A stretch of 64,000 bases of DNA from assembly GCA_937944055.1 (NCBI GenBank), contig CALDZJ010000035.1, forward strand, positions 19,374 to 83,373, given 5' to 3'. Source of the DNA: an uncultured Verrucomicrobiales bacterium. GTDB taxonomy: Bacteria; Verrucomicrobiota; Verrucomicrobiia; Verrucomicrobiales; Akkermansiaceae. The notes under the pieces were generated by a model. That model was not told the origin of the DNA and did no database searches. It worked only from the letters and a program-made list of their open reading frames with translations. Of this stretch, positions 54,820-63,075 are shown piece after piece. The position numbers were made by a program, and so were the translations under genes. Within the stretch, counting starts at the first letter, position 1; the number at the start of each line of letters is the position of its first letter.

Positions 54820-55635
54820 ATGTGGAAACCCGCTGCTGATTACGAAGATATTCGCTACGAGAAAAGTGAAGATGGCGCGATCGCCAAAATCACGATTAAT
54901 CGCCCCGAGGTCCGAAACGCCTTTCGTCCGTTGACGGTGACGGAGCTGCTGGGTGCCTTCGAACTGGCCCACCATGATGAAGAAGTGGGCGTGATCATTC
55001 TGACGGGTGAGGGGGAGAAGGCCTTTTGCTCAGGAGGTGATCAGAAGGTGAGAGGTCATGCTGGGTATGTGGGGGATGATGGCGTGCCTCGCCTGAACGT
55101 GCTCGATTTACAAAAAAAAATCCGCGGCTTGCCGAAGCCCGTGGTGGCGATGGTGGCGGGATACGCGATCGGCGGTGGTCACGTCTTACACATTGTGTGT
55201 GATCTCACAATTGCGGCTGAGAATGCACGCTTTGGACAAACTGGCCCTAAGGTGGGCTCCTTCGATGGTGGCCTTGGTTCGAGCTACCTTGCCCGGATTG
55301 TGGGGCAGAAGAAGGCGCGCGAGATTTGGTATCTCTGCCGCCAATATGATGCCCAGCAAGCGCTTGAGATGGGATTGGTCAATACGGTCGTTCCTTACGC
55401 TGATCTGGAACGTGAAACGCTGCAGTGGTGCCGGGAGATGTTGGCCCATTCCCCGCTGGCGCTGCGCTGCCTGAAGTCCGCGCTGAATGCCGATTGTGAT
55501 GGGCAGATGGGGCTGCTCGACCTCGCCGGAAACGCCACTCTTCTTTACTACATGAGTGAGGAGGCGAAGGAGGGAAAACAGGCCTTCATTGAGAAAAGGA
55601 AGCCTGATTTTTCCAAATTCCCGCGCGTCCCCTAG
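54820..55635 (+). CDS. menB: 1,4-dihydroxy-2-naphthoyl-CoA synthase
   Basis: 271 residues of the crotonase fold. It converts o-succinylbenzoyl-CoA to DHNA-CoA in menaquinone synthesis. Signatures: [55 protein letters not shown] (oxyanion hole) and [24 protein letters not shown], which is specific to MenB among crotonases, then FSKFPRVP at the end. menA follows after 16 bp, so the two form a menaquinone operon. Confidence 0.96.
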   Translation: MWKPAADYEDIRYEKSEDGAIAKITINRPEVRNAFRPLTVTELLGAFELAHHDEEVGVIILTGEGEKAFCSGGDQKVRGHAGYVGDDGVPRLNVLDLQKKIRGLPKPVVAMVAGYAIGGGHVLHIVCDLTIAAENARFGQTGPKVGSFDGGLGSSYLARIVGQKKAREIWYLCRQYDAQQALEMGLVNTVVPYADLERETLQWCREMLAHSPLALRCLKSALNADCDGQMGLLDLAGNATLLYYMSEEAKEGKQAFIEKRKPDFSKFPRVP

Positions 55636-55651
55636 TTCATTTCATAAGGTG

Positions 55652-56563
55652 ATGACCCAGCCTGCTCGCCCGTCTCGCCCGTCTCGTCCAGCTTGCCCGA
55701 TTTGGAGAGCGTGGCTGCTGGCCTCACGGCCTAAGACTCTGCCAGCGGCGGTGGTGCCAGTTTGGGCAGGCTGTCTTTTAGTTTTTGAGCTGACTGGCCG
55801 CTACGATCTGGGCTTGGCGATTCTCACACTCCTGGGCGCAATCTTCATCCAGATCGCTACCAATTTCTTTAACGACGTCATCGATGCCGAAAAAGGCGCA
55901 GATACGGCGCAGCGGATCGGGCCACCGAGGGCCACCTCTAGCGGCTTATTGAGTCGCCGGGCGATGTATCTGGGCGCGGGCTTCACGGTTTTCCTCGCCA
56001 TGATTTGTGGACTGCTTCTCTTTCACGCGCGGGGCTGGCTCATCTTTGCCATTGGTATCCCATCGCTTTACCTGAGCTATGGATACACTGGCGGACCCTT
56101 TCCGCTCGCTTATCGGGGCTGGGGTGAGGTCTTTGTGATTCTTTTTTTTGGGCTGATCGCGGTGAGTGGGAGCGTCTTTGTGCAGATGGGAACGTGGCCA
56201 TGGCAGGGGGCGGTCCTAGGCTTCCAAATTGGCTTGCTTTCGGCCGTGCTCATCGCGGTGAACAACTACCGCGATCTTGAAGACGATCGCGCCGTGGATA
56301 AGCGAACCTTAGTGGTGAGGTGGGGCCGAGAACGCGTGCGGAAGTTGATCTTCGCGATGACTCTGCTGCCGGCCTTCCTGATTTTAGGGCTCCAAGGTCT
56401 GAGTGCTTGGTTTTTTTCTGCCCTTCCTCTCGCCGTCATTTTTCTCTTTCTGGAATGGCGTCTTCTACGGCCAGATGGAGTCTCTTCAAAGCTCCTCGGA
56501 CTCTCAGCGCTGCATCTCATACTCTTCGTTCTTGCTCAGAATCTCTGCCTTGCATTGACCTGA
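55652..56563 (+). CDS. menA: 1,4-dihydroxy-2-naphthoate polyprenyltransferase
   Basis: 303 residues from ATG 55652 (with ATAAGG upstream); the longer frame upstream runs inside menB. An integral membrane UbiA-type prenyltransferase with about eight helices. The first Asp-rich motif is NFFNDVIDAEKGADT, the second NNYRDLEDDRAVDKRTL, and ASRPKTLPAAVVPVWAG is the typical MenA start. It attaches the isoprenoid tail to DHNA to give demethylmenaquinone. Confidence 0.95.
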   Translation: MTQPARPSRPSRPACPIWRAWLLASRPKTLPAAVVPVWAGCLLVFELTGRYDLGLAILTLLGAIFIQIATNFFNDVIDAEKGADTAQRIGPPRATSSGLLSRRAMYLGAGFTVFLAMICGLLLFHARGWLIFAIGIPSLYLSYGYTGGPFPLAYRGWGEVFVILFFGLIAVSGSVFVQMGTWPWQGAVLGFQIGLLSAVLIAVNNYRDLEDDRAVDKRTLVVRWGRERVRKLIFAMTLLPAFLILGLQGLSAWFFSALPLAVIFLFLEWRLLRPDGVSSKLLGLSALHLILFVLAQNLCLALT

Positions 56564-56596
56564 GGATAAGTTCAGCTACCTTCTTTCTAAGTCGCT

Positions 56597-57124
56597 GTGA
56601 AATCACCCAATCCTATTCTCACTGGCCAATTGGAATCGATTGTCTGGATCAGGCCAGACGGGCGGGGCACTTTTCTTGAGAGCCCATTGATCGAGAGTTT
56701 TGTGGCAGCGGCCTACGAGACGGGGCTGCGTGATTTCGTGATGGATTTGGAGGCTTGCGCTGGAATGGATTCGACATTTATGGGCATGTTGGCAGGCTTG
56801 GGGATCAAATTCCGCCGAGAGGGAGGTGGAGCTTTGAGCATCATCGGCACCAGCCAGAAAACGAAGGCCTCATTAATTGAGCTAGGCTTGCATCACCTTA
56901 GCCAAATCGAGCCAGATAAGGGGCCTTGGCAGGGGCGCCTAGAAGAGATCCGCCGCGATTTGATCCCCATTTTAGCAGATGGTGCGGCTGATAAAGAAAG
57001 TCACATTTTGAAGTGTCACGAGAACTTGTGCGAGGCCGATGAGCAGAACCTTCATCGCTTTAAAACGGTGCTGGATATGCTGGGCTCAAAGATCGATACG
57101 GAGGCTGAAAAGCCCTCTCAGTGA
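56597..57124 (+). CDS. STAS-domain protein (anti-sigma factor antagonist type)
   Basis: 175 residues, GTG start. The STAS fold spans about 8-105, with LRDFVMDLEACAGMDSTFMG, where the Ser in MDST is the usual phosphorylation site of SpoIIAA-like proteins, and GALSIIGTSQKTKASLIELG. A helical C-terminal tail of about 70 residues (LKCHENLCEADEQNLHRFKT) is extra. It may switch by phosphorylation. It converges on and overlaps by 7 bp the Ser/Thr kinase gene, but no direct link is shown. Confidence 0.8.
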   Translation: MKSPNPILTGQLESIVWIRPDGRGTFLESPLIESFVAAAYETGLRDFVMDLEACAGMDSTFMGMLAGLGIKFRREGGGALSIIGTSQKTKASLIELGLHHLSQIEPDKGPWQGRLEEIRRDLIPILADGAADKESHILKCHENLCEADEQNLHRFKTVLDMLGSKIDTEAEKPSQ

Positions 57125-58476
57125 GGCCAGTCGAGTGACCCACGAAGGTAGAGGAATGCCGCGAGCCCGCCGAGGAGGAGAAGCCCGGTAAGGGTGAGAT
57201 AGAGGAGGAACTTTGACTTCTTTTGAGGGGCGTTTTGAAGGGGCGCAAAGATCGGGAGAGCGCTGGGCTCCTCAGTGGGCGGAACTATTGGTGGCTGGGG
57301 CTGGGGCTGGGGATGAAGATGGGGCTGGGGCTGGGGCGATTTGACGGGTGCTTTCACGTGGATGGCGCCCGTGTGTTCAGCGGGTCGCTCGCGTAGCGGC
57401 ACCGCATTCGCAACAGCGATCGGGAGCTGCTGATCCGCCGCAGGGCTAGGCTTAGCCTGAAGAGTGACCCGCCCAGTGTGAAGACGCACCGGCCCAGTAT
57501 TGCGCTCGGCACCGGGCAGAAGGAGGCTGACGGTCTTAGTCTGAGGTGGGACCGCGGAGTCATGAGCTCCTCCACCAAAATTAGATTGTGGAGAGTTCGG
57601 CGCGTAGGCCGGCCGAGCGGAGCGCGGCGGATCAGGCGGTGAGAAGGTCCCATCTTGAATCCCCATCAGCTGTGTCAAAGCGACCGCGGAACTCTCGGGC
57701 CGATCATCGGGCTCCCGAGAGATGAGAGACATCACCCATTTACAAATGAGTGGATTCAAATCCGGTCGATACTCGCGGAGGTCCCGATATTGGCCACTTA
57801 AATGAGAGGCCATGATCTGCGCGACGGATTCTCCATTGAAGGGATAGGTTCCCGCGAGGGCATAGTAAAAAACAGTCCCCAAAGCGTAGAGGTCGGTGCG
57901 ATGATCGAGGGGGGATTGCTCGAACTGTTCTGGAGCCATGAAGTAAATCGAGCCAATTAGGGAGTTCCCATGAGCGATCGTTTGCTTACTCGGTTCCAGC
58001 GAGAATTTAGCCAAACCGAAGTCTAAAATCTTCAGCTGCATACGGCCGCTGGGCAGCCAAGTGACCATGAAATTACAGGGTTTAATATCGCGGTGCAGAA
58101 GGTGTGCTTCGTGAGCCGTGATTAGGCCTTCTAGTGATTGCTCCGCGAGATCCGTGAAGTCTTCCTCCGTAAAAGGCGCACGATTAATCAGTGTATCCAG
58201 CGTCTCGCCCTCCAATAATTCCATCACCACGAAGGGCCCATCACGATCCTCGCCAAAGTCGAAAAGCTGGACGATGTTTGGGGAGTTGAGCGCCGAGAGG
58301 GAGTGACATTCCTTCAGCAGTTCTTCCACCGCATTTTCCGCGCGGGTTTCCTCCGTTTCAAGGAGGCGCTTTACCGCGACCCGGCGTCTGAGTTGATGAT
58401 CAAAGCCCTCATAAACGGCGCCCACCCCGCCTTGGCCGAGCTTACGGCGGATTTCATAACGGTCTTGAATCTCCAT
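57118..58476 (-). CDS. Membrane-anchored serine/threonine protein kinase (Hanks type)
   Basis: 452 residues from ATG 58476 (MEIQDRYEIRRKLGQGGVGA); an extra upstream ATG at 58527 precedes the kinase start without benefit. Gly-rich loop GQGGVGAVYEG, Lys in RRVAVKRLL, catalytic loop LLHRDIKPCNFMV, DFG in ILDFGLAKF, and APE-type MAPEQFEQ in the activation segment; domain about 8-270. A Pro/Gln-rich linker with HLHPQPQPQPQPP leads to one TM helix (FLLYLTLTGLLLLGGLAAFLYL) and only a few residues outside. It phosphorylates unidentified proteins in the cytoplasm. Confidence 0.93.
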   Translation of the reverse strand: MEIQDRYEIRRKLGQGGVGAVYEGFDHQLRRRVAVKRLLETEETRAENAVEELLKECHSLSALNSPNIVQLFDFGEDRDGPFVVMELLEGETLDTLINRAPFTEEDFTDLAEQSLEGLITAHEAHLLHRDIKPCNFMVTWLPSGRMQLKILDFGLAKFSLEPSKQTIAHGNSLIGSIYFMAPEQFEQSPLDHRTDLYALGTVFYYALAGTYPFNGESVAQIMASHLSGQYRDLREYRPDLNPLICKWVMSLISREPDDRPESSAVALTQLMGIQDGTFSPPDPPRSARPAYAPNSPQSNFGGGAHDSAVPPQTKTVSLLLPGAERNTGPVRLHTGRVTLQAKPSPAADQQLPIAVANAVPLRERPAEHTGAIHVKAPVKSPQPQPHLHPQPQPQPPIVPPTEEPSALPIFAPLQNAPQKKSKFLLYLTLTGLLLLGGLAAFLYLRGSLDWPH

Positions 58477-58573
58477 TTGAGGGCAGTGCGGGTGAGGTGG
58501 GAAAATGTTGGTAAACTCTCCCTCCAAAATGAAAAGCCCAGATGCTGGGAATTGCTCGCTAATAATTCGAAAT

Positions 58574-60427
58574 TCAGAGTTGCCACCCTCGGTTCATCGC
58601 GATAGCTTCCGCCCGCCTTGGCCATAAAGGCGTATTTTTTCTAAGAAGCGGACAGGTGTCAGAGTGGTCGAATGAGCTCGCCTGGAAAGCGTGTGTGCTA
58701 GTAATAGTACCGTGGGTTCGAATCCCACCCTGTCCGCCATTTTTGCCCGTATTGCGAACTTGCGATACGGGCTTATTTTTTCCCAGCATATCCTTGATAG
58801 ACAGGGAGTTGGAGAATAATCGTAAATCGACGCGATACCACGAAGTTCGCATTTGGGTCACAAAAGCCTCGTTGTCACAGGGGTGTTTGTCCTTTTTCGG
58901 GTCAAATCGCGATACCCGAATTTCCTTCAAGATAAGGCTGAGAAGTTCGCTTTGCTCCTCGAAAGTCAGCTCTCCGAATAGGGACGTGAAGTCGGTGAGC
59001 TTTTCGCAAATGATCGCCTCATCGGTGACGAGGTTGCGGCGATAGTCGATTTCCATCTGGAGCTTCTGCCGTTCGACTTGAAGCTCGCTCTTGCGTTTGC
59101 CAAGGGCGTTTGCTTCTTCCATGAAGTCGGCGGAAAGCTCTTTCATCTCCGGTCGCTTCGCCATGTCGATGAGACGTGCGACTTCGGCGGAGGCGTCGGT
59201 CAATTCTTTGGCCACTGTCTTGAGCTTCGTCTCGAATGGCTTCACCGCTTTGAGGTGATCCTTTCGAGCGGATTCCGCCGTTGAGCGAACGATCTCGGGA
59301 TGTTTCCCAAGCTCTGAGAGGAGTTTGAGAACAAAGTCCTCGAAGGCTCGGGCAGGGATGTTGCGAAGCGGACATGCGGTGTCTTTGCCGTGCTTGTTGA
59401 TGTCTCCGCATGTGTAATAGAGGTAAGGCTTGCCGTCCTTGTCTTTCTTCCCGGCGGGCTTGGGAATGAGGTGCTTCCCGCAATGGTCGCACTTGAGAAG
59501 CCCCTTGAGTAGCATTTCGTGCCTGTTAGCCCTGCGGGTTGCCGATTGTGGGGCTTTCTTTTCGACAAGACGCTTGTTGGCCTTTTCCCAAAGGTCTTTG
59601 GTAACAATCGCTTTGTGGCGAGCGGGATATTCAGCGTCATTGTGGGCAATGATGCCTTTGTAGAGCGGGTTCTGGATCAATCGAGTGACGCTCTGACCGA
59701 CCCATCTCTTGCCGCCAATCTGTTTGATTTTTCCCTCCTTGGTCGTGGTCTTCCGCGATTTGGTCGTGATGCCGTCCTCGTTGAGTTGCTTGGCTATTTC
59801 GGCGGGTGTGCCATAGCGTGTGACCAAATTGAAAACGTTCTTCACGATGGGAGCTTCATGCGGGTGAGGGATGAGCAATTTCTGGTCACTTTCGTAGTCA
59901 TAGCCGAAAGGCGGGTTCCCACCGTTCCAGTAGCCCCGCTTACTGCGCTCGGCGATTTTGTCCGATACCCTTCTACGGGTGAGCTGGCGTTCCCATTGGG
60001 CGAGCGAGAGCAAGAGATTGAGAAATAATTCGCCGGTGGGCGTATCAGTTGAGAAGGCTTCGGTCGCCGAAACGAAGACCACGCCATGAAGCTCGAAGAG
60101 CTTCCAAAGTTCGTAGAAGTCCGCAATGGATCGGGTGAGACGGTCAAGACGGTAGACGATGACCGCCTGAATGTTTCCCGCCTCAATCTCGGCGAGGAGT
60201 TCCTGCAACCCGGGTCTTTCGATAGAACCACCCGAATAGCCGCCATCCTCAAAAATTTGTCCCAGAGTCCAGCCATCCGGCTCCTTCATGGCGACAGCGT
60301 GTTTGCAGATGCTAGCTTGAGATTCCAAGGTGCTGAAGTCCTTGCCCTGCCATTGTTCGTCGGTCGAGCAACGACAATAAATCGCTGCTCTGACAGCTTG
60401 TTTTCGTTCAGTAATCATAGTTCGCAT
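58574..60427 (-). CDS. Large serine recombinase (site-specific integrase)
   Basis: 617 residues from ATG 60427, with GGAG five bases upstream (ATG 60418 is the alternative). The N-terminal resolvase domain has the catalytic Ser in AAIYCRCSTDEQ (S21), VIVYRLDRLTRSIADFYELW, and LAQWERQLTRRR at the dimer helix. The recombinase domain contains GGNPPFGYDYESDQ and AEIAKQLNEDGI. A zinc ribbon (LLKCDHCGKHLIP ... YYTCGDINK) and a coiled-coil insert (KSELQVERQKLQMEIDYRRN) follow. The last 54 or so codons read the tRNA-Ser gene antisense (GGIRTHGTI...) and continue into host DNA to a TGA at 58574-58576. It inserts the element into the tRNA site. Confidence 0.93.
   Translation of the reverse strand: MRTMITERKQAVRAAIYCRCSTDEQWQGKDFSTLESQASICKHAVAMKEPDGWTLGQIFEDGGYSGGSIERPGLQELLAEIEAGNIQAVIVYRLDRLTRSIADFYELWKLFELHGVVFVSATEAFSTDTPTGELFLNLLLSLAQWERQLTRRRVSDKIAERSKRGYWNGGNPPFGYDYESDQKLLIPHPHEAPIVKNVFNLVTRYGTPAEIAKQLNEDGITTKSRKTTTKEGKIKQIGGKRWVGQSVTRLIQNPLYKGIIAHNDAEYPARHKAIVTKDLWEKANKRLVEKKAPQSATRRANRHEMLLKGLLKCDHCGKHLIPKPAGKKDKDGKPYLYYTCGDINKHGKDTACPLRNIPARAFEDFVLKLLSELGKHPEIVRSTAESARKDHLKAVKPFETKLKTVAKELTDASAEVARLIDMAKRPEMKELSADFMEEANALGKRKSELQVERQKLQMEIDYRRNLVTDEAIICEKLTDFTSLFGELTFEEQSELLSLILKEIRVSRFDPKKDKHPCDNEAFVTQMRTSWYRVDLRLFSNSLSIKDMLGKNKPVSQVRNTGKNGGQGGIRTHGTITSTHAFQASSFDHSDTCPLLRKNTPLWPRRAEAIAMNRGWQL
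58650..58739 (+). tRNA. tRNA-Ser (anticodon GGA), 3' end is the island attachment site
   Basis: Acceptor GGACAGG/CCTGTCC, discriminator G and encoded CCA (58737-58739). The anticodon stem/loop contains CGCCTGGAAAGCG (anticodon GGA), the long variable arm typical of tRNA-Ser is present, and the T-arm is GTGGGTTCGAATCCCAC. It is complete and presumably functional. The serine recombinase gene on the other strand runs through it, so the tRNA marks the left boundary of the mobile element. Confidence 0.97.
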
Positions 60428-60503
60428 TAAATCTCCGAAATAGAATCAGAAATCAGCGAACCTTCAAGAACGAAGAGTCGGAATCACAAACAAAGTCGGC
60501 AAT

Positions 60504-60532
60504 TTGACTTCCTTCCCGTGAGTCGATAAGAT
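60504..60532 (+). promoter_or_regulatory. Sigma-70-like promoter of the small gene at 60590
   Basis: TTGACT (60504-60509), a 17-bp spacer and TAAGAT (60527-60532) match the housekeeping consensus well. The predicted start of transcription is just before the palindrome at 60551. Confidence 0.7.
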
Positions 60533-60550
60533 CTGGGCAAAGTTATGATT

Positions 60551-60568
60551 AACGACAAACTTGTCGTT
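60551..60568. promoter_or_regulatory. Operator-like palindrome downstream of the promoter
   Basis: AACGACAA-AC-TTGTCGTT: perfect 8-bp arms with a 2-bp centre, about 20 bp after the -10 box and 22 bp before the ATG. A repressor site or 5' mRNA hairpin is likely; the winged-helix protein at 60883 is a candidate binder. Confidence 0.6.
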
Positions 60569-60589
60569 TAGAAGAAAGAGGAGGTTGCA

Positions 60590-60874
60590 ATGGCAGACCA
60601 AGAAGCGGGTAAAACCCCGTCGCCAAGTGCAGAGCTGGAGAAGGCTGCGGTCGGCATACTGAAAGATTTAGGATATACCGTCACGAAGGATCAGCACGAT
60701 TTGGATTCATCACCAATAACTGAGGAAGCGAAGGAAGCTGCTCAGAACGAAGCTCACAAACTCGTTGAAGAGATGAAAATAGAGTTTGAGCGAAGTCGAA
60801 AGATTCGTGCTAAGTATCAGGAAACGGTAAAATCGCTCTTTAAAATCAGTGGTTGGGGTAAACCCAAATTCTAG
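60590..60874 (+). CDS. Small charged protein of unknown function on the element
   Basis: 94 residues with a strong RBS (GAGGAGG) before the ATG, a promoter and an operator-like palindrome. The product is helical and highly charged (SAELEKAAVGILKDLGYTVT, NEAHKLVEEMKIEFERSRKI) and ends in SLFKISGWGKPKF. No family recognised. It is divergent from the recombinase gene and may be a regulator or accessory of integration. Confidence 0.6.
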   Translation: MADQEAGKTPSPSAELEKAAVGILKDLGYTVTKDQHDLDSSPITEEAKEAAQNEAHKLVEEMKIEFERSRKIRAKYQETVKSLFKISGWGKPKF

Positions 60875-60882
60875 GCTTAATT

Positions 60883-61203
60883 TCAAGCGGGTGCATAGCG
60901 TGTGTTTCGGGTGCTCCCCGATTTTGAGAGCTGGCCGCTTTTCACCAAAGCATCGAGGCGGCGGAATGCGGTCGAGCGAGAGAACGAGAACCTTTCGCGA
61001 ACTTCTTGAGGAGAACACTCTCCAACCTGCGCGATGAACACGAGAATGGGATCGGCGTCTTCGGTGAGGTCTTTCTGGTTTTGACGCGCCTTTTCAAATT
61101 CCTCCCGTTGGCACTGGCGGGCGATAGCACGCGCCAACAACTCACCGATACGCGCCATGCGGGCGCGTTCATCGAAAGCTATTCTGTTGGAGGAAGAAAC
61201 CAT
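60883..61203 (-). CDS. Small winged-helix DNA-binding protein
   Basis: 106 residues. The N-terminal half is helical and charged (ARMARIGELLARAIARQCQR). The C-terminal half is a winged helix: ADPILVFIAQVGECSPQEVR, then FSFSRSTAFRRLDALVKSGQ as recognition helix, and LSKSGSTRNTRYAPA as the wing. Probably a transcriptional regulator of the element. It sits 64 bp after the vapC stop on the same strand. Confidence 0.65.
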   Translation of the reverse strand: MVSSSNRIAFDERARMARIGELLARAIARQCQREEFEKARQNQKDLTEDADPILVFIAQVGECSPQEVRERFSFSRSTAFRRLDALVKSGQLSKSGSTRNTRYAPA

Positions 61204-61267
61204 CGTCGTTCAAAAGAACGGATCGATGGCGGGAAATATCCGAACAAGTCTGTTCGCTCACTCTCGC

Positions 61268-61663
61268 CTAGATGAGCGCAAAGCCAGAGTTCTTCGCTGC
61301 CTTTTTGTCAAAGGTGAGAGTTACGGAGCATCCAAGCTGGCGATTGATTGCCGCGAGATACAGGTCTGCAAATCCCCCTTTGCCGTCTTCAAAAAGGTGT
61401 AAAGCCTCCCATGCTTCATTGTGATACTGGACTTCAAATACCTTCACTTGAAGCAGGGCTTCGATGGCTGAAACAATTTCGCTGTTCTCGTATCGGTAAG
61501 CACTGCCGAGAACCCAGACTGTTTCCACAAGCACAATCGCGTTGATTGTAGCTGGCGACTCCTCCGAGCATTTTTCGGCAATCGCTTTCTCAACGCGCTT
61601 CACTTGTGCCTCGTCGTCTTGAACAAGCAGGCGCACAACGACATTGGTGTCCAATCCGATCAT
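61268..61663 (-). CDS. vapC: VapC-like PIN-domain toxin
   Basis: 131 residues. PIN-domain acidic residues: D5 in IGLDTNVVVRLL, E47 in AIVLVETVWVL, D100 in GFADLYLAAIN and D119 in LTFDKKAAK. VapC toxins cleave RNA, often tRNA. The gene overlaps the antitoxin gene by 4 bp (ATGA), the standard layout. Confidence 0.92.
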   Translation of the reverse strand: MIGLDTNVVVRLLVQDDEAQVKRVEKAIAEKCSEESPATINAIVLVETVWVLGSAYRYENSEIVSAIEALLQVKVFEVQYHNEAWEALHLFEDGKGGFADLYLAAINRQLGCSVTLTFDKKAAKNSGFALI

Positions 61664-61920
61664 GAGTTCGACGCTCCATGAAATCGCTCGGATGCAGCTT
61701 TCTCGATAGCCGCATCCATGTCTTCAATGGAGACGGCTTTCTTTGGCTTAGGCAGGATGCCCTTCAAGTCTCCCACTGAAAGCGTTTTGGGGACAAGCGA
61801 CACACGCCCGTCCGCCTCGACAAAATACTGAATTTTGTCGCCGGGCTTCACGTTGAGAAGCTTTTGAATATCAACAGGGATGGTCGTTTGTCCCCTGCTT
61901 GAAACGGTTGAAGTGGGCAT
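61660..61920 (-). CDS. vapB: AbrB-type antitoxin (VapB-like)
   Basis: 86 residues. The N-terminal swapped-hairpin AbrB domain reads STVSSRGQTTIPVDIQKLLN, then VKPGDKIQYFVEADGRVSLV. The C-terminal tail (VSIEDMDAAIEKAASERFHG) would bind and block the toxin. Probably represses its own promoter through the inverted repeat at 61929-61984. Confidence 0.92.
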   Translation of the reverse strand: MPTSTVSSRGQTTIPVDIQKLLNVKPGDKIQYFVEADGRVSLVPKTLSVGDLKGILPKPKKAVSIEDMDAAIEKAASERFHGASNS

Positions 61921-61928
61921 TATGGTCT

Positions 61929-61984
61929 CTCTTTCCTTGTTTTTCTCATTCTACCAAAGAATTACAGGAAAATCAAGGAAAGAG
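61929..61984 (-). promoter_or_regulatory. vapBC promoter enclosed by an 11-bp inverted repeat
   Basis: On the minus strand, TTGATT (61971-61976) and TAGAAT (61948-61953) are 17 bp apart. CTCTTTCCTTG (61929-61939) and CAAGGAAAGAG (61974-61984) are perfect inverted repeats flanking the promoter, a typical autoregulatory layout for AbrB-type antitoxins. Confidence 0.75.
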
Positions 61985-62001
61985 CGATTTTGCCATTTGA
62001 C

Positions 62002-62439
62002 TTAGAGGAGACCTCCGAACAAATCGGGCTGCCGTGCAAGCATGTCGTCGATTGTGAGCAAGTGGGCGAAGTCTCCGAAAAGGTGATTGTGTTTCAGAGA
62101 CACGGAAACGTGAATATCGTTGCAGACGAAACTCTCTTTTGTCGGCTCTTCTGGACGGTAGCGATGAAGTTTCAGAACGACTTGGCGGTATCGGCTCAAA
62201 TTCGTTCTAAGCTCGGGCAAGACGGTCGCGCGTAGCTGCCGCAATCCCTGCGAGCGTTGCGGCTCTGTTTTTGCGTCGAGCTTTTCAAGCTCCTCTTGTC
62301 GCCAGCCCATACCTCCCGAAGTTCTCGCGCTGTCTCTGATTTGTTTGGGTGTTAGCGTTTTACCACCTAACAGGTAATGCCAAGGGTGGCTTGGTTCGTA
62401 GGTGTTAGGGCATGGCTGTCTGTTTGCTGTGTTTGGCAT
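62002..62439 (-). CDS. Element-borne protein of unknown function
   Basis: 145 residues from ATG 62439, chosen because a GAGGAG RBS precedes it; the longer ORF begins at 62475. The sequence (PSHPWHYLLGGKTLTPKQIR, WRQEELEKLDAKTEPQRSQG, LSRYRQVVLKLHRYRPEEPT) shows no family I recognise. It lies between ardA and vapB in the same direction and looks like an accessory gene of mobile DNA. Confidence 0.6.
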   Translation of the reverse strand: MPNTANRQPCPNTYEPSHPWHYLLGGKTLTPKQIRDSARTSGGMGWRQEELEKLDAKTEPQRSQGLRQLRATVLPELRTNLSRYRQVVLKLHRYRPEEPTKESFVCNDIHVSVSLKHNHLFGDFAHLLTIDDMLARQPDLFGGLL

Positions 62440-62498
62440 TGTCGTTCTCCTCTTGTCATTGGTTTCACCCGTCACCGCGTCAGCGGCAAAGGGACGAG

Positions 62499-62526
62499 AA
62501 AAAGGGAGAGGCGCGAAGCCTCCCCC
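62499..62526 (-). terminator. Rho-independent terminator of ardA
   Basis: On the minus strand a GC-rich stem (GGGGAGGC and GCCTCTCCC, one bulge, loop TTCGC) is followed directly by TTTTT. It lies about 16 bp beyond the ardA stop. Confidence 0.75.
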
Positions 62527-62541
62527 CTTGGCTTCATCAAG

Positions 62542-63075
62542 TCAGTGGTTCCAGAAAACCAGTGTCTCGCCGTTGTGCTCGATGGTGAACACATCATTGA
62601 CTGCCATATCGCGGGCGAATGCCGCATAATCGAAGTAGTAACGCAGATTCTCGGGCACGGATTCCAGTTGCCCCGTTTCCTCTAGGAAATTCTCGCACCA
62701 GTCTTCCAGTGAGTCCCAAGTCCCTGCATAGGCTTCGCTAAACATTTCCACCTTATCGGCTTCAATGTCATCCCCTCTATGGGCGCAAAACTCGCCAAAG
62801 GCTTCCCATTCGATGCCTTTGGCTTCGACCTTCTCGAAAGCATCCTGAATGGCGTTCAGGGTATCGATTCCGGGATACTCGGAGAGATAGCCGCAAAGTT
62901 CATGGTCATGCACCGCCCATTCTTCGGCGTCTTCTTCTGGTGAGGCTTCAAGGATTTCAGAAATCCGCTCTTCGATGGTCTCGGTTCCATCGAGGTCAAC
63001 CCATTCCCCGTGCAGGATTCCGGCGTTATAGCTGGCAAGGCAAGCCACGTAAATTCTAGGTGTATCGTTGGTCAT
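62542..63075 (-). CDS. ardA: ArdA antirestriction protein
   Basis: 177 residues from ATG 63075 (AGGAA upstream); a longer frame begins at 63135. The start PRIYVACLASYNAGILHGEW is typical of ArdA. The protein is very acidic (ILEASPEEDAEEWAVHDHEL, EAYAGTWDSLEDWCENFLEE), matching ArdA's DNA-mimic surface that blocks type I restriction enzymes. It protects incoming DNA during transfer, so it signals conjugation or a phage-like life for the element. Confidence 0.93.
   Translation of the reverse strand: MTNDTPRIYVACLASYNAGILHGEWVDLDGTETIEERISEILEASPEEDAEEWAVHDHELCGYLSEYPGIDTLNAIQDAFEKVEAKGIEWEAFGEFCAHRGDDIEADKVEMFSEAYAGTWDSLEDWCENFLEETGQLESVPENLRYYFDYAAFARDMAVNDVFTIEHNGETLVFWNH

Noticed and set aside
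58303..58605. 100-residue plus-strand ORF upstream of the tRNA-Ser
   Set aside because: It lies mostly antisense to the kinase's first codons and resembles no protein; the kinase frame is clearly the real one.
58577..58740. C-terminal GGIRTHG... tail of the recombinase as a functional domain
   Set aside because: It is the antisense translation of tRNA-Ser, a pattern known to appear whenever a frame crosses this tRNA; reported only as an att-crossing effect.
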